39,055 nt of DNA from Rhodoferax sp. (GTDB lineage Bacteria; Pseudomonadota; Gammaproteobacteria; Burkholderiales; Burkholderiaceae_C): contig JANXVI010000052.1 of assembly GCA_025351745.1 (NCBI GenBank), positions 1 through 39,055 on the forward strand, given 5' to 3'. The position numbers and the translations under genes are program-made. The notes under the pieces are model-generated. The model worked only from the letters and a program-made list of their open reading frames with translations. It did no database searches and was not told the DNA's origin. Below, piece after piece: positions 18,835 to 27,955 of the stretch. Position 1 is the first letter of the stretch. Each line of letters begins with the position of its first letter.

Positions 18835-20389
18835 GCCCACCATTCTTGCCATCGACAACGGCACCCAGAGCGTGCGCGCGTTGTTGTTTGATTTGCAAGG
18901 CAACATCGTCGCCAAGGCCCAGGTGCATCAGGAGGCGTATTTTTCGGAACACCCCGGCTGGGCCGAACATGACCCCGAGGATTACTGGCAAGCCGTCTGC
19001 ACCGCCTGCCAGCGGCTGTGGGCAGAGAATCCCAACGCACGTGACACTGTCAAAGGCGTGGCAGTAACCACGCAGCGAGGCACGGTCATCAACCTGGATG
19101 CACAAGGCAAGCCTCTGCGCCCCGCCATCACCTGGCTGGACCAGCGCCGCACCGACACCGTGCCACCTATCGGCACGCTGTGGAAGTGGGCCTTCAAGCT
19201 GGCCGGCGTGCAAAGCACCATCAACTACTTCCGTGGCGAAGCCGAGGCCAATTGGATCAAGGCCCACCAGAGCGATGTCTGGGACAAGACCGACAAATAT
19301 GTTCTGCTATCGGGTTATCTGAACCACCTGCTGTGCGGCAAGTTTGTGGACTCTGTGGGCTCGCAGGTCGCCTACCTGCCGTTTGACTACAAAAGACTAG
19401 CCTGGGCAAAACCCAGCGACTGGAAGTGGCAGGCGCTGGCCGTCAAGCCCGAGTGGTTGCCCGAGCTGGTGCCGCCCGGCACACGCTTGGGGCACATCAG
19501 CGCGCAGGCAAGCGCCGCCACCGGCATCCCCGAGGGAACGCCGCTGATGGCGGCTGCTGCCGACAAGGCCTGCGAAGTCATAGGCTCGGGTTGCCAGCAG
19601 CCACACATCGGCAGCCTGAGCTATGGCACCACCGCCACCATCAACACCACCAGCAGCAAATACATCGAGGCCACGCCCTTCATCCCGCCCTACCCATCGG
19701 CCATACCGGGCGCCTACAGCACCGAGGTGCAGATCTTTCGCGGCTACTGGATGGTCAATTGGTTCAAGCAGCAGTTTGGCCACCATGAGCAGCAGCAAGG
19801 CGTGGCGCTGGGCGTGGAGCCCGAGGCGCTGTTCGACGATCTGGTCAACTCCGTGCCACCGGGCTCCATGGGCCTGATGCTGCAACCTTATTGGTCACCC
19901 GGCATCAAGATTCCTGGCCCCGAGGCCAAGGGCGCCATCATCGGCTTTGGCGACGTGCACACCCGCGCCCACATGTACCGCGCCATCCTCGAAGGCCTGG
20001 CCTATGCGCTGCGCGAAGGCAAAGAGCGGATTGAGAAGCGCAGCGGCGTGCCGATTACCGAGCTGCGCATCTCTGGCGGCGGCTCGCAAAGCGATGCGGC
20101 CATGCAGCTCACCGCTGACATCTTCGGCCTGCCCGCGTCACGCCCGCACGTGTACGAGACCTCGGGCCTGGGCGCCGCCATCGACGCCGCCGTGGGACTG
20201 GGCCTGCACCCGGATTTCGACACCGCCGTCCATGCCATGACCCGCATCGGCAAGACCTTCACGCCGATTGCCGCCAACCACGCGGTCTACAACGCGCTGT
20301 ATGGCAACGTTTACCAAAAGATGTACGGCAGGCTGCAGCCGTTGTACCGAGCGATTCAGCGGATTACGGGGTATCCGCATATGCAATAG
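18827..20389 (+). CDS. FGGY-family carbohydrate/polyol kinase
   Basis: The 520-residue kinase has the two-domain FGGY fold. The N-terminal phosphate-1 motif is LAIDNGTQSVRALLFD (about residues 7-22), the second is GSLSYGTTATINTTS, and the C-terminal FGGY signature-like region reads LRISGGGSQSDAAMQLTADIFG. Members phosphorylate glycerol, xylulose, erythritol or similar polyols with ATP; this one is not a clear glycerol kinase, because the GlpK substrate motifs are not conserved. It is the last gene of the operon and overlaps the GlpD-like gene by 8 bp. Coupled to a GlpD-like oxidase and an AGPS-like protein it suggests use or modification of a glycerol-type or alkylglycerol compound. From memory, a similar set with an AraC-type regulator occurs in Pseudomonas aeruginosa (around PA3024-PA3027); I could not check this. 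Confidence 0.88.
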   Translation: MSEPTILAIDNGTQSVRALLFDLQGNIVAKAQVHQEAYFSEHPGWAEHDPEDYWQAVCTACQRLWAENPNARDTVKGVAVTTQRGTVINLDAQGKPLRPAITWLDQRRTDTVPPIGTLWKWAFKLAGVQSTINYFRGEAEANWIKAHQSDVWDKTDKYVLLSGYLNHLLCGKFVDSVGSQVAYLPFDYKRLAWAKPSDWKWQALAVKPEWLPELVPPGTRLGHISAQASAATGIPEGTPLMAAAADKACEVIGSGCQQPHIGSLSYGTTATINTTSSKYIEATPFIPPYPSAIPGAYSTEVQIFRGYWMVNWFKQQFGHHEQQQGVALGVEPEALFDDLVNSVPPGSMGLMLQPYWSPGIKIPGPEAKGAIIGFGDVHTRAHMYRAILEGLAYALREGKERIEKRSGVPITELRISGGGSQSDAAMQLTADIFGLPASRPHVYETSGLGAAIDAAVGLGLHPDFDTAVHAMTRIGKTFTPIAANHAVYNALYGNVYQKMYGRLQPLYRAIQRITGYPHMQ

Positions 20390-20429
20390 GCGTGGGTTGC
20401 GGACAGGTTCTTTTGGAATTTTCGTAAGT

Positions 20430-20484
20430 AGAATCGGCCGCTAGCCCTCGTGAAATATACCTAGGCAGCTATAGTTTTTGTAGT
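20430..20484 (+). repeat. Dispersed palindromic repeat, copy B (intergenic)
   Basis: The copy runs AGAATCGGCCGC, TAGCCC (20442-20447), exactly 20 nt, GCTAT (20468-20472), then a T-rich loop and TAGT. The five bases TCGTG after TAGCCC match copy A. It lies 40 bp after the FGGY kinase stop. Confidence 0.8.
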
Positions 20485-20489
20485 GTATG

Positions 20490-20513
20490 TCGCTGAGTGC
20501 AGCTTCTCAGCGA
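20490..20513. repeat. 8-bp perfect inverted repeat in the spacer after the kinase
   Basis: TCGCTGAG (20490-20497) and CTCAGCGA (20506-20513) pair perfectly around an 8-nt loop. There is no T-run, so it is not a standard terminator, though it could stabilise the 3' end of the operon mRNA. A further palindrome GGGAATTCCC lies at 20524-20533. Confidence 0.55.
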
Positions 20514-20577
20514 TGACCCTTCAGGGAATTCCCACAAACGCATTTTTTGAGCGGCCATTGAAGTTACCAGCACCGAC

Positions 20578-20593
20578 ACCATTTGCAAATGGT
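20578..20593. promoter_or_regulatory. 16-bp perfect palindrome, candidate operator
   Basis: ACCATTTGCAAATGGT is a perfect 16-bp palindrome ending 20 bp before the start codon of the YcxB-like gene. Its size and position suit a dimeric repressor (TetR, LacI or MarR type). No regulator gene is adjacent, so the protein that would bind is unknown. Confidence 0.55.
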
Positions 20594-20613
20594 CTGTTCT
20601 CACCTAAGAATTC

Positions 20614-21189
20614 ATGTTCAACTTCATCCACCCGCGGTCCGTGTTTCCGCGTAAACCGGTTGCCGCCATGGTCGTACGCCAATCTACGTACGCTGCGAAG
20701 TTGCCGACCACGCTGGTGATTCAGGGCAGCGAACGCACCGCGGCTAAGCGGGTGGCCGCTGGGGTTGCCTCCCCACCCAAGATCGCCTTTTCTGTCTCGT
20801 ACTCACGCTGTGAATACCTGAAGTTTGTGAGCGCCCATTTGACTGCCACGCTCGCAAAAAGAGGCAAGCTCGGCGTTGGCAAGTCCCTGCCGCTTTATGC
20901 CCGCGGCTGTGTGTCCGTGATAGGGTCTGCCGTCTTCTACTTCAAACGGCGCAAGATGCCGAGGTGCCACTTCGAGATTGACGTTACAGGTATTTGTCGC
21001 ACCACAGCGCTTGGTCGCCTGGTGTTACCGTGGTCTGAGGTAGTTGCCGTGCACCACTATGCACCTGGCCTGCTGGTCGCCAAGACAAACGGTGCGATGC
21101 CGCTGCCGTTTCGGTGCATGACAACGGCGCAAATCGACATGCTGGAGAAGTTTGTTGAAACCTGGAAGTCCGAAAGCCCTTGCGTTTAA
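20614..21189 (+). CDS. YcxB-like protein
   Basis: The 191-residue protein has a C-terminal YcxB-like domain: CHFEIDVTGICRTTALGRLVLPWSEVVAVHHY, then GLLVAKTNGAMPLPFRCM and a final helix. Related proteins have two membrane helices before this domain; here only a short hydrophobic stretch (ARGCVSVIGSAVFYF, about residues 105-119) is seen, so the membrane part is reduced. The first ~60 residues are basic and not shared with the family as I know it. The start at 20614 has TAAGAA upstream; ATG 20668 is an alternative. Its base composition is less GC-rich than neighbouring genes. The function of the family is unknown. It sits alone between a palindrome-rich spacer and a partial repeat. Confidence 0.72.
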   Translation: MFNFIHPRSVFPRKPVAAMVVRQSTYAAKLPTTLVIQGSERTAAKRVAAGVASPPKIAFSVSYSRCEYLKFVSAHLTATLAKRGKLGVGKSLPLYARGCVSVIGSAVFYFKRRKMPRCHFEIDVTGICRTTALGRLVLPWSEVVAVHHYAPGLLVAKTNGAMPLPFRCMTTAQIDMLEKFVETWKSESPCV

Positions 21190-21197
21190 TACTTGTA

Positions 21198-21218
21198 TTG
21201 CTATAAAGTGAATAGCAA
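21198..21218. repeat. Inverted repeat resembling the 3' hairpin of the dispersed repeat (copy E)
   Basis: TTGCTAT (21198-21204) and ATAGCAA (21212-21218) are perfect 7-bp arms with a 7-nt loop, matching the 3' half of the dispersed repeat. The 5' half (TAGCCC) is not present, so it is a partial copy or a chance hairpin at the 3' end of the YcxB-like gene. Confidence 0.45.
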
Positions 21219-21354
21219 ATAGCAGTGGTCTGTTTCGTTGTTGTTTGGCATTCTGCAGCGTCGAAGCGTAATGAAGCGGGGCTTTCCCCGGCTGCTCTGC
21301 ACCGCATGGCACACGCCTATACGGCGGGACGTCCTGTCGGTAAGATGGCGCACC

Positions 21355-21822
21355 ATGAACCCATCCCCGTACCGATGTCCCTCTTGGCCGCATGCGGAGA
21401 AGACCGAGGACGAGTTCATCAACGTGATCGAAGGCACGCCGGACGTCTGGCTGGATGGTGCATTGCATCGCCTGCAAGCGGGTGATGGCGTGGGCTTCAG
21501 CGCGGGTGACGGCATGGCCCATACCTTCATCAACATCACGCAGACGGATGTGCGCCTGTTGGTGGTGGGCGATGTGAGCCGCGAGGACAACCAGTTCCAC
21601 TACCCGCTGCACCCCCAGCGCAATGCCGCGCTCGAAGGCCAGCATTGGGCCGGCATACCTGCGCGCAGCCAAGGCCCGCATGATGGTTTGCCCGATGCGC
21701 TGCGGCGCGCCTGCACGACAAGTGATGGTCTGGCGCCGCCTCTGACTACTGCAACTACCAAGCCGCGAAGCAACAACCCATGCAAAAGACACTACAACAT
21801 TGGCTCACGACGGGTTTGGTAA
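21355..21822 (+). CDS. Cupin-domain protein, shortened at the N-terminus (possible pseudogene)
   Basis: From the ATG at 21355 the frame encodes MNPSPYRCPSWPHAEKTEDE, then FINVIEGTPDVWLDG, GVGFSAGDGMAHTFIN and VRLLVVGDVSREDN, a typical small cupin with both metal-site motifs. Full family members have 30-45 more residues (two or three beta strands) before the WPHAE motif; here that part is missing, as if deleted between the first codons and the motif. The family C-terminal motif (GPHDGLPDALR) is intact at about codon 118, but the frame continues some 38 residues of unrelated sequence into the next gene (overlap 21780-21822), so the original stop may be lost too. It may still fold, but decay is likely. 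The frame is open upstream to 21238 without cupin similarity. Confidence 0.6.
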   Translation: MNPSPYRCPSWPHAEKTEDEFINVIEGTPDVWLDGALHRLQAGDGVGFSAGDGMAHTFINITQTDVRLLVVGDVSREDNQFHYPLHPQRNAALEGQHWAGIPARSQGPHDGLPDALRRACTTSDGLAPPLTTATTKPRSNNPCKRHYNIGSRRVW

Positions 21823-22310
21823 TCTGCCTGATGGCCGGAGGAGCAAGGGCTGCAGATAGCCCGCAAGACTTCGTCCTCCAGGACCAACTGGCTGCTGTTG
21901 CACGAGCAAGCCGCGCCATCATCTACGACATCGGATGGATGCGACGGACCCCCAAAGTGATCGACGATTCAGATTGGGATGGGGCGAGTAAAACACTGAG
22001 CCTGCAAGACTCCGCCGACCTTCGCAGGTGGATGGCGGAAGCGCGTCGCCTCGACAGGGCGCCCGACCCTGCACAATGCCACTTCGCGCCGGGGTTTCAA
22101 ATTCGTTTTCTCGACGACGAAAGAAAGACGCTGGAGACCTTGTTGATCTGTCTGAATTGCAATGTGTTTGCTATTGCGGACACTGGCCCCAAAGCTGCCA
22201 CGACGGTCAACCGGTACCGCATTGACATGGCGCCCTCGCGCTATGGCGATGCCCTTGCACACAGGGCCGAATTGCTGGCGCTGGTCGCCAGATACTTCCC
22301 CAACCATTGA
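21780..22310 (+). CDS. Exported protein of unknown function with a paired-cysteine motif
   Basis: The 176-residue protein has a clear signal peptide (MQKTLQHWLTTGLVICLMAG, cleavage probably after GARA). The mature part contains CHFAPGFQIRFLDDERKTLE followed by LLICLNCNVFAI, three cysteines whose pattern (C...PG...R, then CxxC) I associate with a family of short exported proteins without known function. It ends with a helix (HRAELLALVARYFPNH). The ATG at 21780 overlaps the tail of the shortened cupin. Its TGA (22308-22310) lies inside a TTGA that could also start the next gene. Confidence 0.7.
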   Translation: MQKTLQHWLTTGLVICLMAGGARAADSPQDFVLQDQLAAVARASRAIIYDIGWMRRTPKVIDDSDWDGASKTLSLQDSADLRRWMAEARRLDRAPDPAQCHFAPGFQIRFLDDERKTLETLLICLNCNVFAIADTGPKAATTVNRYRIDMAPSRYGDALAHRAELLALVARYFPNH

Positions 22311-22339
22311 ACAAGCCCGCACCGAAGAACAATCTCTCT

Positions 22340-23551
22340 ATGACCCTCAACAACCTCGCCCAATCCTACGTCCACCTGGTGCTCGCGATCGGCCAGCAGG
22401 ACAGCGGCTATGTCGACGCCTACTATGGCCCCGCCGAATGGAAAGAGCAGGCGCAAAAGCTGCCGCTGGAGCAGGTGTTGGCTATGGCCAATATCTTGGT
22501 TGCCCAGTTCGAGAAGTGCCCGCCCGCTGCGGGTGGCGAAGTGCTGCGCCAGCAGTTGCTGGGCTTGCACATTCGCGCCGCACACGCTTATGTGCGCAAA
22601 CTGATGGGCGAGACGATGACATTCGACCAGGAGTCTCAGGCCTTGTACGATGCCGTGTCGCCCACCGTGACCGAAGCTCAGCTGGATGGAGTCTTGGCCG
22701 AACTGTCTGACCTGCTGCCCGGCGAGGGCGCGCTCAACACCCGCATGGCGGCCTTCACCCAAGCCTTTGCCATTCCGCGTGACCGGCTGGATGCGGTTTT
22801 CAGCGCGGCCATAGCCGAATCGCGTGCGCGCACCAAGCAGTTCATTGACCTGCCGGATGACGAGGCTTTCCGCCTGGAATACGTCACCGACCAGGTGTGG
22901 AGCGGCTACAACTGGTACCTGGGTAACAGCAGCAGCCTGATCCAGGTGAACACCGACTTCCCGATGCAGATCAGCCGTGCGGTTGACCTTGCCAGCCATG
23001 AGGGCTACCCCGGGCACCATGTGTTCCACCTGCTGGGTGAGAAGCACTTGGTGCGCGAAAAAGGATGGGTCGAGTACAGCATCTTTCCGCTGTACTCGCC
23101 GCTGGCATTTTTGTCGGAGGGCAGCGCCAACTACGGCATCAGCGTGGTCTTTCCCGAGGTCGAGCGCCTGGCTTTTGAGCGCGACGTGCTGTTTCCCCTC
23201 GCGGGGCTGGACGCCTCAAAGGTGGAGCGTTACTACCAGGTGCAACACGCCATGCAGAAGCTGTCATACGCGGGAAACATGGTGGCGCAGCGCTATCTGG
23301 ATGGCGCCATCCCGCGCGACGCCGCCATTGCCCTGTTGATGAAATATTCGCTACAAGAAGAAGCCCGCGCCACGCAACGCATCCGTTTCATCGAGGCCAA
23401 CCGCTCCTATGTCATCAACTACAACCTGGGCCAGGATGTGGTGAAGGCGTACCTGGAGCGCCGTGCGGGCGATGGCGGGCAGGAGGCGCTGTGGAAGGTA
23501 TTTACCGAGCTGCTGGTGGAGCCGCGCAGCGCGTCGATGATGCAGGGTTGA
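22340..23551 (+). CDS. DUF885 family metallopeptidase-like protein
   Basis: The protein of about 403 residues carries the zincin-like motif HEGYPGHH (equivalent to HExxH) and a downstream acidic residue in SEGSANYG, as in DUF885 proteins, which are predicted zinc peptidases. The HEGYPGH segment lies about residue 226 and the protein is mainly helical. There is no signal peptide, so it should be cytosolic, in contrast to many secreted DUF885 members. The start is unsettled: the ATG at 22340 gives MTLNNLAQSYVHLVL with a weak GAAGAA upstream; a TTG at 22307 (overlapping the previous stop) would add 11 residues. The family is normally 550-600 residues, so this is a short member. The substrate is unknown. 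Confidence 0.8.
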   Translation: MTLNNLAQSYVHLVLAIGQQDSGYVDAYYGPAEWKEQAQKLPLEQVLAMANILVAQFEKCPPAAGGEVLRQQLLGLHIRAAHAYVRKLMGETMTFDQESQALYDAVSPTVTEAQLDGVLAELSDLLPGEGALNTRMAAFTQAFAIPRDRLDAVFSAAIAESRARTKQFIDLPDDEAFRLEYVTDQVWSGYNWYLGNSSSLIQVNTDFPMQISRAVDLASHEGYPGHHVFHLLGEKHLVREKGWVEYSIFPLYSPLAFLSEGSANYGISVVFPEVERLAFERDVLFPLAGLDASKVERYYQVQHAMQKLSYAGNMVAQRYLDGAIPRDAAIALLMKYSLQEEARATQRIRFIEANRSYVINYNLGQDVVKAYLERRAGDGGQEALWKVFTELLVEPRSASMMQG

Positions 23552-23567
23552 GGATAGGGTCTTGAGC

Positions 23568-23585
23568 AAAATTGGCCTATAGCCC
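23568..23585 (+). repeat. Dispersed palindromic repeat, truncated copy C
   Basis: AAAATTGGCCTATAGCCC matches the first 18 positions of copies A and B (12-base prefix plus TAGCCC), then the similarity stops. The very next base begins the coding relic of a LytTR-type regulator, so the repeat marks the junction of a deletion. Confidence 0.65.
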
Positions 23586-23679
23586 TGGCAGCAACGACAG
23601 CGGCGAAGTGCAGATCAAGGGCACAGGAGAGTGCCTGCCGGTCAGCCGGAGCTTTGTGCATCTGTTCCAGCAAATGTAG
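23586..23679 (+). pseudogene. 3' relic of a LytTR-type response regulator
   Basis: In the frame ending at TAG 23677-23679 the sequence reads ...GEVQIKGTGECLPVSRSFVH and then LFQQM. The LPVSRS(F/Y)xHLF segment is the C-terminal end of LytTR DNA-binding domains as found in LytR/AlgR-type regulators. Only about 30 codons remain; upstream the frame runs into the truncated repeat and a stop at 23563-23565, with no start codon or receiver domain. It is too short to work. It may be the remains of a regulator once near the histidine kinase that begins 87 bp downstream. Confidence 0.6.
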
Positions 23680-23766
23680 GCGTACGTATCGGTATGCAGA
23701 CCTCCATTGAGTGGGGCGATAAGCCACCGCATTGCGTTACAGTGACGCAAACTCCATTCATCCAAG

Positions 23767-25332
<1,566 letters not shown>

Positions 25333-25355
25333 TTTTGCCCCGCCGCGCCACCCGG

Positions 25356-27581
25356 TTAGATGGCCAACGGGTCCACGTCTATGGCCCAGCGAATCAGTCC
25401 CTTGCCGTCAGGGCTTTGGCGGGTCGCGTGGAGCACGGCTTGCCAAGCAGACAAAAATTGTTGCAAGGCTGTGCGTGACGGGCTCTCAATCAACATCTGT
25501 GCGCGCTCGATATTGGCGACCCGCTGGATGCTCATGGGCACCGCGGGGTACAGCGTGATCTGGTCCAGCACCGGTGCCCAGCCGCCCCACTGCCCCATCT
25601 CTCCCCTGGCCGCGCCACTGGCCGCGTTCAAAAAGGCCTGGGCAACCTCTTGCGCGCGCGCCTCGGCCCGCACCAGGGCTTGGGCCGTAAACGGCGGCAG
25701 GCCAGCTTGTTCGCGCTCGCGCAACTGGGCAGCCGCAAAGGCCGGATAGTCGTGCCGTTTGAGTGCGGCGTACAACGGGTGTGCGGGTTGAAATGTTTGT
25801 ATCCACACCTCGCTGCGCTCGCCCAGGGCGGCATCGCGCCCGGCCCGGCCGGCGGCCTGCATCAGCAGGCTGAACAGGCGTTCAGGTGCGCGAAAGTCGC
25901 TCGAGAACAGCGCGCCATCAGGATTCACGGCCGCCACCAGTGTGATGCGGCGAAAGTCGTGGCCTTTTGCAATCATCTGCGTGCCCACCAGCACGTCTAC
26001 ATCACCGGCGTGCACGGCCGCCAGTTGGCTTTGCAGTTCGCCCTTGAGTCGCGTCGTGTCGGCGTCTATGCGGGTCACGCGCACGGGCTCTCCATCGGGG
26101 AACTCTTCGCTGACTGTGTTCGGCCGGCGTGTATCGGTCAGCAACTCGGCCAGGTGTTCTTCCAGGCGTTCGGTGCCGCGGCCCAGTGGGGCGATGTCGG
26201 GGTTACCGCAGGTGGGGCACGCGCGGGGCACGCGTTCGGTAAAGCCACAGTGGTGACAGCGCAGTGTGCGGTCTATTTTGTGAAAGACCCGGAACGCGCT
26301 GCAATGCGGGCATTCGCTCTTCCAGCCGCAGTCGCTACAGTGCAGCACCGGTGCATAGCCGCGCCGGTTCAGGAACACCATGCTTTGCTCGCCGCGCGCA
26401 ATGCGTTCGCGGATGGCTTCGAGCAAGGGCAGTGAAAACACGGCATTGCGCGGCTGGTGGTTCATGTCTACCCTGCGCACCAGTGGCAGGCCCTGGGGCG
26501 TGGCTGCGGTCGCGCGCATGGCTTGCTGCGCCGTGGGGCCTGCCTCGTCTGTTGGTGCGGTCGGCACGCCAATGCGGCTGGGCATATGCAGGCGCAGGTA
26601 ACGCCCGCCCTCGGTAGCGGGGCGGCTATGGTGCCAACTCTCCAGCGACGGCGTGGCAGAGCCCAGCACCACTTTGGCGCCATCCAGTCGGCCGCGGTAG
26701 ACCGCCAGGTCCCGGGCCGAGTACCTTGCGCCTTCGCTGCTCTTGTAGCTGGGGTCGTGTTCTTCGTCCACGATGATCAGCCGCAGTTGCGGCATGGATG
26801 CAAAAACCGCCATGCGGGTGCCCAACACGATACGTGCATGGCCGCTGTGGGCGGCAAGCCAGCTTTTGAGGCGCTGCGGGTTGGTCATTCCGCTGTGCAG
26901 GGAGACCACGGCATCCTCGCCATACAGCGGCGCAAAACGCGCTTTGAAGCGGGCCTCAAGTTGCGGCGTCAGGTTTATCTCGGGCACCATGACCAAAGCC
27001 TGCGATTGCGGATCACAGATCAACACGGTCTGCACGCTGTGCAGATAGACCTCGGTTTTGCCGCTGCCGGTGGCACCGAACAGCAGAAAAGGGCCCGCCT
27101 GGGTTTGGATCTGTTGCACTACCACGGCCTGTTCAGGGCTTAGGTCGGGCACCGCTTCTGCTGGCGCTTGCAAGACCTGTGCGGACTCAGGAGGGGCGAC
27201 CTTGGCCTTCGTACGCTGCAAACGCCGTTGCACCTGCTGCGCAGACAACTCCCGCAATTGGGGTGGTAGCGCGGCCAACGCCACTTCACCCACCGAGCGC
27301 TGGTAATACTGGGCCGCAAACGTCAGCAATTGCTGCCAGCTTTTGCCCAAAGGCGCTATGCCCTCCAAAACGCCGACGATCGCACGCACTTTGCCGGGGT
27401 CCACTTCGCCAGTGGCGTGTGCCGATTCGGCGTCCCACACCACACCCAGGGTTTCGCGTTGGCCCAAGGGGACCCGCACCAAGGTTCCGGGAGCGAGTAG
27501 CGACTGACTTCGGTAGCTCAGTACCGACCCCAGTGCAGCGTGCGCGGGGGTTTGGACAAGGACGCAGAGCCAGTGGGTCAT
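25356..27581 (-). CDS. priA: Primosomal protein N' (replication restart helicase PriA)
   Basis: PriA recognises abandoned forks and loads DnaB to restart replication. The 741-residue protein has an N-terminal 3'-OH-binding domain (residues 1-110), helicase domain 1 with Walker A GATGSGKTEVYL (169-180) and DEEH (272-275), and a zinc-binding insertion with the full set of cysteines (CSDCGWKSECPHC, then CHHCGFTERVPRACPTC). Helicase domain 2 has LVGTQMIAKGHDF and the arginine-finger motif QAAGRAGR. The length matches E. coli PriA (732). The ATG at 27581 gives the typical start MTHWLCVLVQTP. The gene is preceded by the structured 374-bp spacer after hemE, which holds two DnaA boxes. Confidence 0.96.
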   Translation of the reverse strand: MTHWLCVLVQTPAHAALGSVLSYRSQSLLAPGTLVRVPLGQRETLGVVWDAESAHATGEVDPGKVRAIVGVLEGIAPLGKSWQQLLTFAAQYYQRSVGEVALAALPPQLRELSAQQVQRRLQRTKAKVAPPESAQVLQAPAEAVPDLSPEQAVVVQQIQTQAGPFLLFGATGSGKTEVYLHSVQTVLICDPQSQALVMVPEINLTPQLEARFKARFAPLYGEDAVVSLHSGMTNPQRLKSWLAAHSGHARIVLGTRMAVFASMPQLRLIIVDEEHDPSYKSSEGARYSARDLAVYRGRLDGAKVVLGSATPSLESWHHSRPATEGGRYLRLHMPSRIGVPTAPTDEAGPTAQQAMRATAATPQGLPLVRRVDMNHQPRNAVFSLPLLEAIRERIARGEQSMVFLNRRGYAPVLHCSDCGWKSECPHCSAFRVFHKIDRTLRCHHCGFTERVPRACPTCGNPDIAPLGRGTERLEEHLAELLTDTRRPNTVSEEFPDGEPVRVTRIDADTTRLKGELQSQLAAVHAGDVDVLVGTQMIAKGHDFRRITLVAAVNPDGALFSSDFRAPERLFSLLMQAAGRAGRDAALGERSEVWIQTFQPAHPLYAALKRHDYPAFAAAQLREREQAGLPPFTAQALVRAEARAQEVAQAFLNAASGAARGEMGQWGGWAPVLDQITLYPAVPMSIQRVANIERAQMLIESPSRTALQQFLSAWQAVLHATRQSPDGKGLIRWAIDVDPLAI

Positions 27582-27666
27582 GGAGCGATAGGGGGACGGG
27601 TAGTGTCAAAGCGCACAAAAGAACACTTGAGTCAATTTATTGATGTGAACTTGCGAAACAGGGGCT

Positions 27667-27689
27667 AAGTCATTGATTTGCAATGACTT
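27667..27689. repeat. 9-bp perfect inverted repeat in the hemE-priA spacer
   Basis: AAGTCATTG (27667-27675) and CAATGACTT (27681-27689) pair perfectly with a 5-nt loop. No T-run follows on either strand, so it is not a standard terminator. A DnaA box starts 21 bp to the right. Confidence 0.7.
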
Positions 27690-27749
27690 TAGACAAAACA
27701 CAGGGTTTCTGTGGATAACTTTGTTGATATCTTGCACCGGGGGTCTGCC

Positions 27750-27770
27750 AAGCCTTGAAAATCAAGGCTT
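27750..27770. repeat. 9-bp perfect inverted repeat with a 3-nt loop in the hemE-priA spacer
   Basis: AAGCCTTGA (27750-27758) and TCAAGGCTT (27762-27770) form a tight hairpin around AAA. It shares the AAG...CTT ends with the inverted repeat at 27667 but is otherwise unrelated. Confidence 0.7.
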
Positions 27771-27824
27771 TCGCTGGAATGCCCACAAAAAAAGCAAAGT
27801 TTTAATTCCTTATAAATCAACGGC

Positions 27825-27855
27825 TTACCGGCGCTATGGCTTTCATAGCAGGTAA
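27825..27855. repeat. Two-part hairpin in the hemE-priA spacer
   Basis: Outer arms TTACC (27825-27829) and GGTAA (27851-27855) and inner arms GCTATG (27833-27838) and CATAGC (27844-27849) pair perfectly, with a small internal loop (GGC opposite A). The inner GCTAT...ATAGC recalls the 3' hairpin of the dispersed repeat, but the TAGCCC half is missing. Confidence 0.6.
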
Positions 27856-27955
27856 CGACCAAATCCGGGTTTGCTCTAATGGGGTCACTCTCATTTTGTG
27901 CATAACTGCAGCGCGTCGCCCTGGATTCGGATCAAAACAATGCTAGGTAAAGTGA

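Larger units (their letters stand above)
27582..27955. promoter_or_regulatory. Structured AT-rich spacer between hemE and priA with two DnaA boxes
   Basis: This is the longest gene-free stretch in the window and is distinctly AT-rich. It contains two exact matches to the DnaA-box consensus TTWTNCACA, both on the minus strand: TGTGGATAA (27710-27718) and TGTGCATAA (27897-27905). It also holds three inverted repeats (listed separately) and an A7 run at 27786-27793 followed by AAAGTTTTAATTCC. It must include the priA promoter and the 3' end of hemE. No gene remnant was found in any frame. Confidence 0.55.
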
